64,000 nucleotides of DNA, from assembly GCA_028877275.1 (NCBI GenBank), contig JAPPFP010000024.1, positions 1 through 64,000 on the forward strand, given 5' to 3'. Source of the stretch: Acidobacteriota bacterium (lineage in GTDB: Bacteria > Acidobacteriota > Thermoanaerobaculia > Multivoradales > Multivoraceae). Positions 24,335 through 32,412 of the stretch are shown piece by piece (positions within the stretch are counted from its first letter, which is position 1; the number at the start of each line of letters is the position of its first letter). Made by a program: the position numbers and the translations under genes. Under the pieces are notes generated by a model that saw only the letters and a program-made list of their open reading frames with translations, was not told the DNA's origin and did no database searches.

Positions 24335-25411
24335 CTACGGTCCGCTCTCGCCCTTCACGGGCTTGCCGGCGGCGAGCCACTCCTTCTCGAGCTGGCGCGC
24401 CCCCTTGAGTTGCCCCAGCATCGAGTAGTTGCCCTCGTGGCAGGCGTACTCGTAGTTGTACTGGTCGGTCTTCGGCCAGGGCATCTCGCCACCGAAGGGC
24501 GCCGTGTACTCCTCGTCCTCGACTTCGAACTGGTACAGCAGCGAGTTGCCGTCGATCGGGCTGAAGCGCTCCGTCACCTTCATCGCGCCGCGCGGCACGC
24601 CGGCCGACGTTCGACCGTGGAACATCTGGGGCGCCGCTTCACGGCGGAAGTTCGTCGTCTCGACGACCAGGGTGTCACCCTCCCACCGGCCGATCGAGTC
24701 GCCGGAGTAGGACTGGTACGCCGCGGGCGAATGCTCCGCGTCGATCCGTACGACCCGGGTCCAGTGCATCCACTCGATGTGGATCATCAGATAGTCGTCG
24801 GTCTGCACCAGGGTCTTCAGGTTGTTGTAGGAGATGGTGCGGATGGGGATCGAGGCGCCGGGCTGGTAGATGCAGCGCACGCCGAGCACCATCGTCTCCG
24901 GGCTGTCGAAGGGCGTGTCGCCGGACTCCAGCCACCAGGCCGTGCCGTCGTCGTTCATCCAGATGAAGCGGGGCAACGCTCCTCGGTTGTTCTGGGCTTC
25001 TTCCGTCAACGGCGGCATTCGGCCGTTCGGGGGGTTCGTCAGGATCGACGTGCGGTACTTGCCGTCGATCTTGAACATCGTGTGGCCCGGATCGAACCAG
25101 GCGTAGTTGTAGCTTTGCCGGTCGATGAAGGCGCCCTTCTCCGGCGGCGGCCGATCCGGCGCACTGGCGGCGTCGCCGTCCAGGACGCGCTGTCGCTGGT
25201 TGGCCTCGACCTCGGCCGCCTCCTCGGGACTGAGCACGAGTTCCTCGCCGCGCTCCGGCCGGCGCTCGAAGGGCGTCAGCGAGCGGATGTCGTAGCGGCC
25301 GGTGAAGTCGGGCTTGCCGTTCGGGGTCCGGGGAATGTCGTCGGCGGCCGCGAGGACGGCGCCGGCCCCCCACATGAGCAGTGCGCAGATGAGAGCGAGC
25401 GTCTTCCGCAT
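24335..25411 (-). CDS. exported protein of the acidobacterial 'PNGKPDF' family, function unknown
   Basis: A 358-residue exported protein with a signal peptide of about 22 residues, followed by DIPRTPNGKPDFTGRYD. That opening, together with GHTMFKIDGKYRTSI, a middle WEGDTLVVETTNF and a late YEYACHEGNYSM, belongs to a family very common in Acidobacteriota genomes, often in many copies. No function is established. WEGDTLVVET and the tail suggest a beta-rich secreted domain. It lies 30 bases downstream of the DUF3604 gene on the same strand, and the pair is likely co-transcribed. Its stop is three bases from the SDR stop on the other strand. Confidence 0.75.
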   Translation of the reverse strand: MRKTLALICALLMWGAGAVLAAADDIPRTPNGKPDFTGRYDIRSLTPFERRPERGEELVLSPEEAAEVEANQRQRVLDGDAASAPDRPPPEKGAFIDRQSYNYAWFDPGHTMFKIDGKYRTSILTNPPNGRMPPLTEEAQNNRGALPRFIWMNDDGTAWWLESGDTPFDSPETMVLGVRCIYQPGASIPIRTISYNNLKTLVQTDDYLMIHIEWMHWTRVVRIDAEHSPAAYQSYSGDSIGRWEGDTLVVETTNFRREAAPQMFHGRTSAGVPRGAMKVTERFSPIDGNSLLYQFEVEDEEYTAPFGGEMPWPKTDQYNYEYACHEGNYSMLGQLKGARQLEKEWLAAGKPVKGESGP

Positions 25412-25441
25412 CTCCGTTTCTCCTTGTTCGTTTCCCCGAGC

Positions 25442-28057
25442 CTACCCGGAGCTCTCGCCCACCCAGAACGGGCTCGACCACGCCATGCTGCCGTCGATCT
25501 GACGTACACGCAGGTAGTAGTAGTCGCCGGACTGGACTTCGCCCTGGTCGGTGAAGGTGAACTCCTGGTCGAGGGCCCGTCCCTCGGTCACAATCTGCGC
25601 GGAGAGGGCGTCGGTGTGCTCCAGCACCTGGACCTCGTGGCGCTCCACCTGGCCCTTCAGGTCACCCAGACGGAAGCGGACCGTGTTCGCGGGCAGTTCC
25701 TGGGGCACGCGGACATAGCCGCCCGAGCCGCGGGACTCGGTCGTGGTCTCCATCTCGACGGTGATCACCGTGTCGGGTCCCGCGCCGCGGACTTCCAGGA
25801 CCAGGGACTTCGGGCGTCCGCGGGTAGGGAAGTCGAAGTCGATCCGGTTGCGGTCTTCCGCGCTCCGGGCCACGTCGTAGGTCGCGGGCTGCGTGAACCA
25901 GGGATCCTCGTAGTCGACCAGTGCTGCCCCGGAGACGTGGATCGCCCCCTTCCAGGGTCGGCCGCCGCGGGGAGGCGTGCGCTCGCCGTGGATCTCGGTC
26001 GACGACTCGAAGGTGATCTGCACCCGCGCGTCTTCAGAGAGTGCGCTCTCCAGGTATCTCCTGGTGTAGACGATCGCGCCGTTCCTGATCACGTCGATCG
26101 CGTCGATGGGCGCCGTGCCGTGGACCCGGCAGTCGATCCGCCGGACCGTGGCGTCCTCCTGGCGGGTTCCCATCCTGGCGCCGTTGAGAGTCGCTTCGAG
26201 GATGATGCGTTCGCCGGTCGTCGAGTAGGCCGCCCGGTCGCGGAGCGCGCTGAAGATCGCGTCCGCGTTGTTCTCGGGCGCGTACACGGCCGCCAGACCC
26301 CCCAGTTGCCGGTTGCCTGCCCCGGAGTACCCGGGATGGCCGTTGTGGTTGTCGGAGGCGCCGATGAAGCCGACCTCGAAGCCGTTCTGAAGGTACTTGT
26401 TACCGAACCAGTCGAAGGTGCCATGGCCGGACTGGATCTCGACCAGCCGCTCCAGGTCGGGGTCGCTGTTCGTCCAGTCGCCGGGCTGGTGGGCGTGGGG
26501 GATGACCAGCACGTCGTCGGCGCTGTTCTGATCGCGCAGGCCGGCGTAGAGCTCGTCGAGGAGGGGCGCCTTCTGGTTCGGCACGCGGCTGCGGCCGGGT
26601 GTGTCGCGGAAGAACACGTTGTGGTGGCCGCCGAGCGGCGAGCGCGAGGTCCATTCGAAGCCGAGGATCGTTGTGAACTCGCCTTCGATCCGGTACTCCT
26701 CGACAAGTTCCTGCAGCTTCCGCCACTCGCTGTCGTCCATCCAGATGTCGTGCTCGGACAGGCTCAGGAAGTCCAGCCGGGCCACGTCGCGGCCGAAGCG
26801 GTAGTAGCCATCCGGCGAACCCTGGCCCTCGGCAAAGGCCGTGTGGCCGTGCGTCTCGCCCCAATAGACGCGGGCTTCGGGATCGTCCTCGACGAGGACG
26901 GGATTGCTGGTCGCCCGGATCGAGCCGTCCTTGTGCCGAACGGAGAAGCGGTAGACGCCGGGTTCGTCGAGGCTCACATTCTCGAGCAGCGAGATCGCCG
27001 GGCTGCCGGCAGCGATGGTCCGGAACGGCTCGCCGTCCAGCAGCACGTCGAGCGCGGGCATGACACCGGACGACAGGTTCTTCATCCGGTCCTCGGCGCG
27101 GACGGCGAGGGTGAAGGGCTCGCCCGGCGCCACGATGGACGGGGCCACGGCGTTGACGTAGCGGACCTCCTCGCGCCCCAGGACCTCGAACGAAGGCCAG
27201 GCCGGCCGGAACAGGTCGCCCGTTCCCTCGATGTCGGCGTAGACGTGCAAGATCACCTGGTCGTTGGAGGTTTCCTGCAGGGTGTATCCGGGTCCCCCGC
27301 CCGACGTGTCGCCGTAGGTGATGGTGATCGTGTCGCCTTCTGCGAGAGCCGTGCCGCCGAGGCGAAACTGCAGCACGGTCCGCGGCACGCCGGGGCGAAC
27401 CTGGCCGCGTCCGGCGCTGAAGTGCATGCCGAACCATTCGCCCCAGGGTTCGCCGGAGGTGAGCGTCGCGTCCGGATTCGAACTCCCGACCGTGACGTAG
27501 TTCGGGCCAGCCGGATCCTCGGCCTGAATCCCTCCCCTCCGTGCGGCCCGCACCAGGAGGCCGCCGCCCTCCGCCATGCCCAGCGTGCCCACCGTGTAGA
27601 TCTGCCGGATCGTGACCTCGTGGCCGGCGCGGAAAGGACCAGGCGGGTCGAGCGTCAGTGAGCCGAGGGCTCCCGGATGCTCGTCCTTGATCTGGAACTC
27701 CCTGGTGTAGTGGCGGATGAACTCGGGGATCCTCGGCACCGGGATCGTCGCCCCGCCCCCCAGCCCGCGAAGCGAACGGTTCGCATTCGCGAGAAGCTGG
27801 GGGAAGGCGTCGGGGATCGGTCCGCCGGTGAGGGAGTAGGCGTTCGCCCACTGCCACAGGGTGTCGAGGCGGTCGCTCAGGATGGCGATGTCTTCGGTGC
27901 TTTCCGGGGCCTCGAGCTTAAGAGCTTCGACGCGCTGCCGCAGCTCGACGTTCAGGTAGTCGTCAGAGTCGCCCGTGCCGCAGCCCTGGGCGACTAGCGC
28001 CAGGGCGAGCGGAGCGAGGAGTGCGGAGCGGGTTGCGAAGCGGCGTCGATTCAACAT
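25442..28057 (-). CDS. DUF3604 lipoprotein (PHP-like metal-dependent hydrolase fold)
   Basis: An 871-residue lipoprotein with lipobox VAQGC at Cys26. Residues about 60-380 are beta-rich with no motif I know. The C-terminal half is DUF3604: VYWGETHGHTAFAEG, FLSLSEHDIWMDDSEW, ILGFEWTSRSPLGGHHNVFF, VIPHAHQPGDWTN, EIQSGHGTFDW and GFIGASDNHNGHPG. Those histidines and acids are the metal ligands of a PHP/amidohydrolase-type barrel. DUF3604 proteins are inferred to be phosphoesterase- or hydrolase-like, but their substrates are unknown. It is first in a minus-strand pair with the 'PNGKPDF' protein and is divergent from the DJ-1 gene. Family call is confident. Confidence 0.88.
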   Translation of the reverse strand: MLNRRRFATRSALLAPLALALVAQGCGTGDSDDYLNVELRQRVEALKLEAPESTEDIAILSDRLDTLWQWANAYSLTGGPIPDAFPQLLANANRSLRGLGGGATIPVPRIPEFIRHYTREFQIKDEHPGALGSLTLDPPGPFRAGHEVTIRQIYTVGTLGMAEGGGLLVRAARRGGIQAEDPAGPNYVTVGSSNPDATLTSGEPWGEWFGMHFSAGRGQVRPGVPRTVLQFRLGGTALAEGDTITITYGDTSGGGPGYTLQETSNDQVILHVYADIEGTGDLFRPAWPSFEVLGREEVRYVNAVAPSIVAPGEPFTLAVRAEDRMKNLSSGVMPALDVLLDGEPFRTIAAGSPAISLLENVSLDEPGVYRFSVRHKDGSIRATSNPVLVEDDPEARVYWGETHGHTAFAEGQGSPDGYYRFGRDVARLDFLSLSEHDIWMDDSEWRKLQELVEEYRIEGEFTTILGFEWTSRSPLGGHHNVFFRDTPGRSRVPNQKAPLLDELYAGLRDQNSADDVLVIPHAHQPGDWTNSDPDLERLVEIQSGHGTFDWFGNKYLQNGFEVGFIGASDNHNGHPGYSGAGNRQLGGLAAVYAPENNADAIFSALRDRAAYSTTGERIILEATLNGARMGTRQEDATVRRIDCRVHGTAPIDAIDVIRNGAIVYTRRYLESALSEDARVQITFESSTEIHGERTPPRGGRPWKGAIHVSGAALVDYEDPWFTQPATYDVARSAEDRNRIDFDFPTRGRPKSLVLEVRGAGPDTVITVEMETTTESRGSGGYVRVPQELPANTVRFRLGDLKGQVERHEVQVLEHTDALSAQIVTEGRALDQEFTFTDQGEVQSGDYYYLRVRQIDGSMAWSSPFWVGESSG

Positions 28058-28147
28058 GGCGAACCCTCGCAGTCTTGGCTGCCGGTGTCTCAGATTGGCG
28101 GGACTCTCCCCAGTACCATAGCGGGCCGAGATTCCTGGGAGATCCGC

Positions 28148-28936
28148 ATGACGAAACTCGCTTCAGCGTTCGCGACCGTTGTCGTCCTCGCGGCCGTGTT
28201 CGCCAACCGGGCCAACGGCCAATCTGATGCCCCCTCGTACGACCCGCCACTCGATATCGGCGTCGTCCTGTACGACGGCGCCGAGCCGCTCGACGTCTTC
28301 GGACCGGTCGAGATGTGGCTCAACGCCGGGCCGGGCCTGATCCGTGTCCACCTGATCGCGGACTCCGCCCGCCCGGTCGCCCTGACCACGACGACGTACC
28401 CGGCTGAGATGGCTCCGAAGGTGGAGGCCCAGTACGGCTACGACGACGCTCCGCCGCTCGACGTGATCATGGTGCCGGGCGGTATCGGCACGCTCCGGGA
28501 GGTCGAGAACCAGCAACTGCTGGACTTCATCGCTGAGCGCGCCGCCGAGGTCCAGCTCACCACTTCCGTCTGCACCGGCTCGGCCATCCTCGCGAAGGCC
28601 GGCGTCCTCGACGGCCTGCCGGCGACAGGGAACAAGGCCTTCTTCAGCTACATCGCCGGCTTCGGTCCCGAGACGGAGTGGGTGAAGGAAGCCCGCTGGG
28701 TCGACGCCGGCCACGTGATGACCTCCTCCGGCGTCTCCGCCGGCATCGACATGAGCCTGGCCGTCGTCGCCCGCTTCTTCGGTCAGGACGCGGCGCGGAT
28801 GCTGGCTCAGGCGACCGAGTACGAGTGGAACGAGGACCCGGGCCGGGATCCATTCGTCGGGAACCTGGACTCGGCCATGCCGTACCTGGAACGCCTGGAG
28901 GCGGCGGTCTCGGAGTCGTCCGGTTCGGGATCCTGA
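28148..28936 (+). CDS. exported DJ-1/PfpI family protein (isonitrile-hydratase/glutamine-amidotransferase-like)
   Basis: A 262-residue protein of the class I glutamine-amidotransferase-like fold. Residues 1-24 form a signal peptide ending RANGQ, unusual for this family. The core runs from IGVVLYDGAEPLDVFGPVEMW to VIMVPGGIGTL, then the nucleophile elbow TTSVCTGSAILAKAG with C142, and ends MTSSGVSAGIDMSLAVVARFFG. This organisation is closest to the isonitrile hydratase/ThiJ branch, or the amidase part of AraC-type GATase regulators without the HTH. The ATG at 28148 has GGAG six bases upstream; the frame is open earlier but the signal peptide begins here. Its role outside the cytoplasm is unknown. 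Confidence 0.85.
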   Translation: MTKLASAFATVVVLAAVFANRANGQSDAPSYDPPLDIGVVLYDGAEPLDVFGPVEMWLNAGPGLIRVHLIADSARPVALTTTTYPAEMAPKVEAQYGYDDAPPLDVIMVPGGIGTLREVENQQLLDFIAERAAEVQLTTSVCTGSAILAKAGVLDGLPATGNKAFFSYIAGFGPETEWVKEARWVDAGHVMTSSGVSAGIDMSLAVVARFFGQDAARMLAQATEYEWNEDPGRDPFVGNLDSAMPYLERLEAAVSESSGSGS

Positions 28937-28977
28937 GCCCGGGCCCTGCCTCCGGGAACGGATTGAAGGCGCGGGCG

Positions 28978-29598
28978 CTAGGGGTAGGGCGTGATCACGC
29001 CGCAGGCCGCCCTGGAACCTCCGGCGCAGCCGGCCGCTTCGCCTTCGGGGCAGTAGGTGTCGGGGTTCGTGTGGATGATGAAGGCGCTGCCGTCTTCGTC
29101 GAACACGGAGAGCGGACCATCGGAGAGAGTGACCCGCGTCGTCGTCACCATGTGGTAGCCGCGGCCCTGGCGGTCCAGGGTGATGTTCGTCAGGTCACCG
29201 GCGTGGAACGGATGGTTGCCGTCCGGGCTGGTGTTCGAGTTGGGACCGGGGTCGAAGTGCCCGCCCGCGGTGCCACATGGATTGCACGACGCGGTTTCGT
29301 GGATGTGGACCGCGTGCTTGCCTCGCGTGATGCCGGTGTTGGCGTACAGGCGGAGATAGATGTCGACCGCCTTGACGCCTTCTTCCGAAGGCCGTTCCTG
29401 TAGATAGCCGAAGCCGACACGGTTCGTCGGAATGTCGCAACTGTAGAGGACGGCCCGCCCGGCCGCCGCCGCACCTGCAGTGGCGGTGGCGAAGTCCTCT
29501 TCAAGGTTCTGGGCGGACACGACGGCAGCTCCGCCGAGCGAGAGTAGGGAGAAGGCAGTGAGCGGAACGATCATCGTCTTGCGGCAGTTCGTGCGCAT
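28978..29598 (-). CDS. sodC: periplasmic Cu/Zn superoxide dismutase
   Basis: A 206-residue secreted enzyme that dismutates superoxide. The signal peptide ends near residue 29 (VVSAQ). The copper site comprises H98 and H100 in HAVHIHE and H176 in AFIIHTNPD. The metal-bridging H114 is in GGHFDPG. H129, H132 and D135 (NHPFHAGDL) supply the zinc site. C105 and C199 can make the family disulfide, and GSRAACGVI is the standard C-terminal block containing the electrostatic-guidance arginine. All ligands are present. The ATG at 29598 is chosen because GGAGGAG lies about ten bases before it. It is downstream of a symporter gene on the same strand with a 72-base gap. Confidence 0.92.
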   Translation of the reverse strand: MRTNCRKTMIVPLTAFSLLSLGGAAVVSAQNLEEDFATATAGAAAAGRAVLYSCDIPTNRVGFGYLQERPSEEGVKAVDIYLRLYANTGITRGKHAVHIHETASCNPCGTAGGHFDPGPNSNTSPDGNHPFHAGDLTNITLDRQGRGYHMVTTTRVTLSDGPLSVFDEDGSAFIIHTNPDTYCPEGEAAGCAGGSRAACGVITPYP

Positions 29599-29670
29599 GT
29601 GTTTGGGGCTCCTCCAGTAGACATCAAGGCGATGAGTAGAGCTCAAGATGATTCGGGCAGGATTCCCAGT

Positions 29671-30915
29671 CTAGGGCAACGGCGGGTGTTCAGCTGGACC
29701 GGCCGGTCCGTCGCTGTCGCCACGAGTCATCGTGTCGACCGTGGTCGCGGCGCCCATGTGGCAGACGACGTTCGCTGCAGAGCGGAAGACGTCGGGCACG
29801 CGATCTATCCCCAGCAGGATGGCGAGGCCCGCCAGCGGTACGCCCACCACGTCCAGAGCCGGCGCCAGCGACACGATGCTGGCACTGGGCACCGGCGCGA
29901 CCGTCATCGCGGCGAGGAAGATGGCCAGCACCGCAGCGGCGATCATTCCCGCATCCAGCGGCACCCCGTACATGGCGGCCAGGAAGACGAGCGACGCGCT
30001 CTGGAACAGCGCGCTGCCGGGACGGTTGATCGACGCCGCCAGCGGCAGGATCAGCGTGTACTTGCGCTCGGAGAGGCCGAGCTTCTTCGCCTCCTGCAGC
30101 ATCATCGGCAGCGTCCCCACTGACGTCGTCGTGGTGAAGCCCACGGTGTACGTGCCCACGGTTGCCGGGATGAAGCGCCAGGGCGGTACGCCGCCCAGGA
30201 ACCAGACCAGGGGCAGGAGAACAAGGCCCTTCAGGATGAAGAGCCCCACCACGACGGCGACGATGAACACTGCCAGGTTCTGCAGCATCGCCGTCCCGGT
30301 CTTGGCGATGACCGGCGCCGCGAGGCCGAAGACGCCGACCGGCGCGGTCCACAGGATCCAGCTCATCAGCTTCGTCAGAGCGTCGCCCAAGGCCTCCGCG
30401 AAGGACGTCAGCGTCCGCTGCTTTTCGCTGGGCAGGGCGGTCGTCGCCGCGGCCAGCAGGACGATGAAGATGAGGAGGGAGAGCAGGGAGCCGTCCGCGG
30501 CGACCTGGACCGGATTCCGGGGAACCAGGTTGACCAGGAAGTCGACGATGCCCACACCGGCGGGTTCCAGCTCCGCCGCGGGTGTAGGCGGCGCCACGGG
30601 CGCCGTGAACGTGAGAGCGAAGCCCATCACCCCCATCCCGATCAGGATCGCGGGCAGGGTCGTCGCCCAGAAGAAGCCCACCGCCAGTCCCCCCAGCCGA
30701 CCGAGCTTCCGCAGGTCGCCGATTCGCCCCACCCCGACGAAGACGACCGCCGCCACCAACGGGATAACGACCATCTGGATCGCGCGCAGGAAGACCTGAC
30801 CGAGCGGTTCGACGGCCTCGGCGGCCCACAGCAGCGCGGGCGAACCCGTCGCCGAGGCAGCGATGCCGAGGCCCAGTCCGAGCGCCAGCCCGATGAGGAT
30901 CGCGCGTGTGTTCAC
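29671..30915 (-). CDS. dicarboxylate/amino acid:cation symporter (SLC1/DAACS family)
   Basis: A 414-residue sodium- or proton-coupled carrier for C4-dicarboxylates or acidic/neutral amino acids. Family features: IQMVVIPLVAAVVFVGV (helix 2), the serine/threonine-rich hairpin segment TTTSVGTLPMM, and LPLAASINRPGSALFQ in the position of helix 7 with the NMDGT-like sodium site altered to SINRPG. The altered motif suggests a different cation or substrate preference. Start is GTG at 30915. It follows the DUF1501 gene by 30 bases and could be the tail of the long cytochrome-linked operon. Substrate not determinable. Confidence 0.87.
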   Translation of the reverse strand: MNTRAILIGLALGLGLGIAASATGSPALLWAAEAVEPLGQVFLRAIQMVVIPLVAAVVFVGVGRIGDLRKLGRLGGLAVGFFWATTLPAILIGMGVMGFALTFTAPVAPPTPAAELEPAGVGIVDFLVNLVPRNPVQVAADGSLLSLLIFIVLLAAATTALPSEKQRTLTSFAEALGDALTKLMSWILWTAPVGVFGLAAPVIAKTGTAMLQNLAVFIVAVVVGLFILKGLVLLPLVWFLGGVPPWRFIPATVGTYTVGFTTTTSVGTLPMMLQEAKKLGLSERKYTLILPLAASINRPGSALFQSASLVFLAAMYGVPLDAGMIAAAVLAIFLAAMTVAPVPSASIVSLAPALDVVGVPLAGLAILLGIDRVPDVFRSAANVVCHMGAATTVDTMTRGDSDGPAGPAEHPPLP

Positions 30916-30927
30916 GGAGCGCGTCGA

Positions 30928-30944
30928 CCGGCCCGGACGGCCGG
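30928..30944. repeat. short palindrome between DUF1501 gene and symporter
   Basis: CCGGCC and GGCCGG (six base pairs) flank a five-base loop. No T-run follows, so it is not a clear terminator. It may be a REP-like or mRNA-stabilising hairpin. Confidence 0.4.
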
Positions 30945-30945
30945 C

Positions 30946-32400
30946 CTACGCCCAGAGGCCCCGAATCACCTCGCCCTTGACCAGCTCCCTCGGCTGGTCC
31001 AGGTGATTCAGGATCTCCATCGCGGGATCGATCCCCAGGGTGTAGTACACGGTCGCCAGCAGGTCGTTCGGGTGGACCGGCTTCTCGCGGGGGGCGGAGC
31101 CGGTCTCGTCGGATTCGCCGTAGAGCTGGCCGCGGGAGACGCCGGCGCCGGCGACCAACGCGGTGTAGCAGTAGGGCCAGTGGTCGCGGCCGTCCGGGGA
31201 GTTGCTGTTGCCGGAGGTGCTGACGCCGAGGCGCGGTGAGCGGCCGAACTCGCCGACGGCGACGACGAGGGTCTCGTCGAGCAGGCCGCGGTCGTCCATG
31301 TCGGACAGCAGCGCCGACAGCGCGCGGTCGAGCACGGGACAGTGCAGGTTCTTGAGCGGCCCGAAGTTGGCGGCATGGGTGTCCCAGGAGTCGACTTCGG
31401 GGTTGCCGTTGGCCACGGCGGGCCAGTTGAGCTGGACGAAGCGCGTGCCGGCTTCGATCAGGCGCCGCGCCATCAGCGCGCCCTGGCCGAAGGTGTTCTT
31501 GCCGTAGCGCTCCCGCATCTCGTCGCTCTCGTTCGAGAGGTCGAAGGCCTGGCGGGCCTTGCCGGAGAGGACCAGGTCGTAGGCCTTCTCGTAGTACTCG
31601 TCGAGGGCGGAGTCGGCGACCGCCTTCTCGAGTTCGGGCAGCGACGCGTTCAGACCCTTGCGGAGTTCGAAGCGGCCGGCGAGGCGTTCTGGCGAAGTCT
31701 CTTCGCGCAGCTCCAGGTCGCTGAGTTCGATCGGCTGGTTCGGGTCCTGGTAGAGGCGGTAGGGGTCGTAGGCCTTGCCGAGGAAGCCGGCGGCGCCGCC
31801 CTTGCCGATCACGTTCGACTCCTGGAGCGGCCGCGGCATCTCGACGAAGGGAAGCATCGCGTCGTCGAGCGGTTTGAGCCTGGAGATGTGGGAGCCGGCG
31901 GTCGGGAAGTCGGCCGGCGTCGGCGGTTCGAGCTGTCCGGACGGCGAGACGCGGTCAGGCGGATAGCCGGTCAGCATCTGGTAGATCGCGGCGGTGTGGT
32001 TGAAGAGCCCCTTCGGCGTGTAGCTCATCGACCGGATCAGGGTGCACTTGTCGACGTGGTCGGCAAGCAGCGGCATCGTCTCGGAGAGCCGGATGCCGGG
32101 GATCTTCGTGTCGATGGCGCCGAACTCGCCGCGGATGTTGGACGGCGCGTCGGGCTTCGGATCCCAGATGTCGATGTGGCTGGGACCGCCCTGGAGGAAC
32201 AAGAGGATGACCGACCTGGCGCTGCCGAAGCCCTTGCCCCCGGCCAAGGTGTCCACTGGGGCGGTCGCCGCGTGCGCGTCGCGGAGCGCCAGGGTCTGAC
32301 TGAGCGAGATGCCGAAGATGCCGAGCGAGCCGACGCGGAGGAACTCACGCCGGGTCGGGCCGTCGCAGGTGTGGCCGGACTGTCCTGGAATGACGAGCAT
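30946..32400 (-). CDS. DUF1501 protein, Tat-exported (copy 1)
   Basis: A 484-residue protein with twin-arginine leader TRREFLRVGSLGIFGISLSQ, so it is exported folded. DUF1501 has the alkaline-phosphatase/sulfatase fold. Visible blocks are SVILLFLQGGPSHIDIWDPK near residue 65, IPGIRLSETMPLLADH, LIRSMSY, FNHTAAIYQMLTG, WDTHAANFGPLKN, VVAVGEFGRSPRL and GRDHWPYCYTALVAG. It opens with MLVIPGQSGHTCDGPTRR, the standard beginning of planctomycete members. No function has been shown. It is almost always next to DUF1549/DUF1553 genes, here 12 bases downstream of one. Likely acts in the periplasm on a substrate presented or oxidised by that partner. Confidence 0.9.
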   Translation of the reverse strand: MLVIPGQSGHTCDGPTRREFLRVGSLGIFGISLSQTLALRDAHAATAPVDTLAGGKGFGSARSVILLFLQGGPSHIDIWDPKPDAPSNIRGEFGAIDTKIPGIRLSETMPLLADHVDKCTLIRSMSYTPKGLFNHTAAIYQMLTGYPPDRVSPSGQLEPPTPADFPTAGSHISRLKPLDDAMLPFVEMPRPLQESNVIGKGGAAGFLGKAYDPYRLYQDPNQPIELSDLELREETSPERLAGRFELRKGLNASLPELEKAVADSALDEYYEKAYDLVLSGKARQAFDLSNESDEMRERYGKNTFGQGALMARRLIEAGTRFVQLNWPAVANGNPEVDSWDTHAANFGPLKNLHCPVLDRALSALLSDMDDRGLLDETLVVAVGEFGRSPRLGVSTSGNSNSPDGRDHWPYCYTALVAGAGVSRGQLYGESDETGSAPREKPVHPNDLLATVYYTLGIDPAMEILNHLDQPRELVKGEVIRGLWA

Positions 32401-32412
32401 GGTCGGAGGCTC

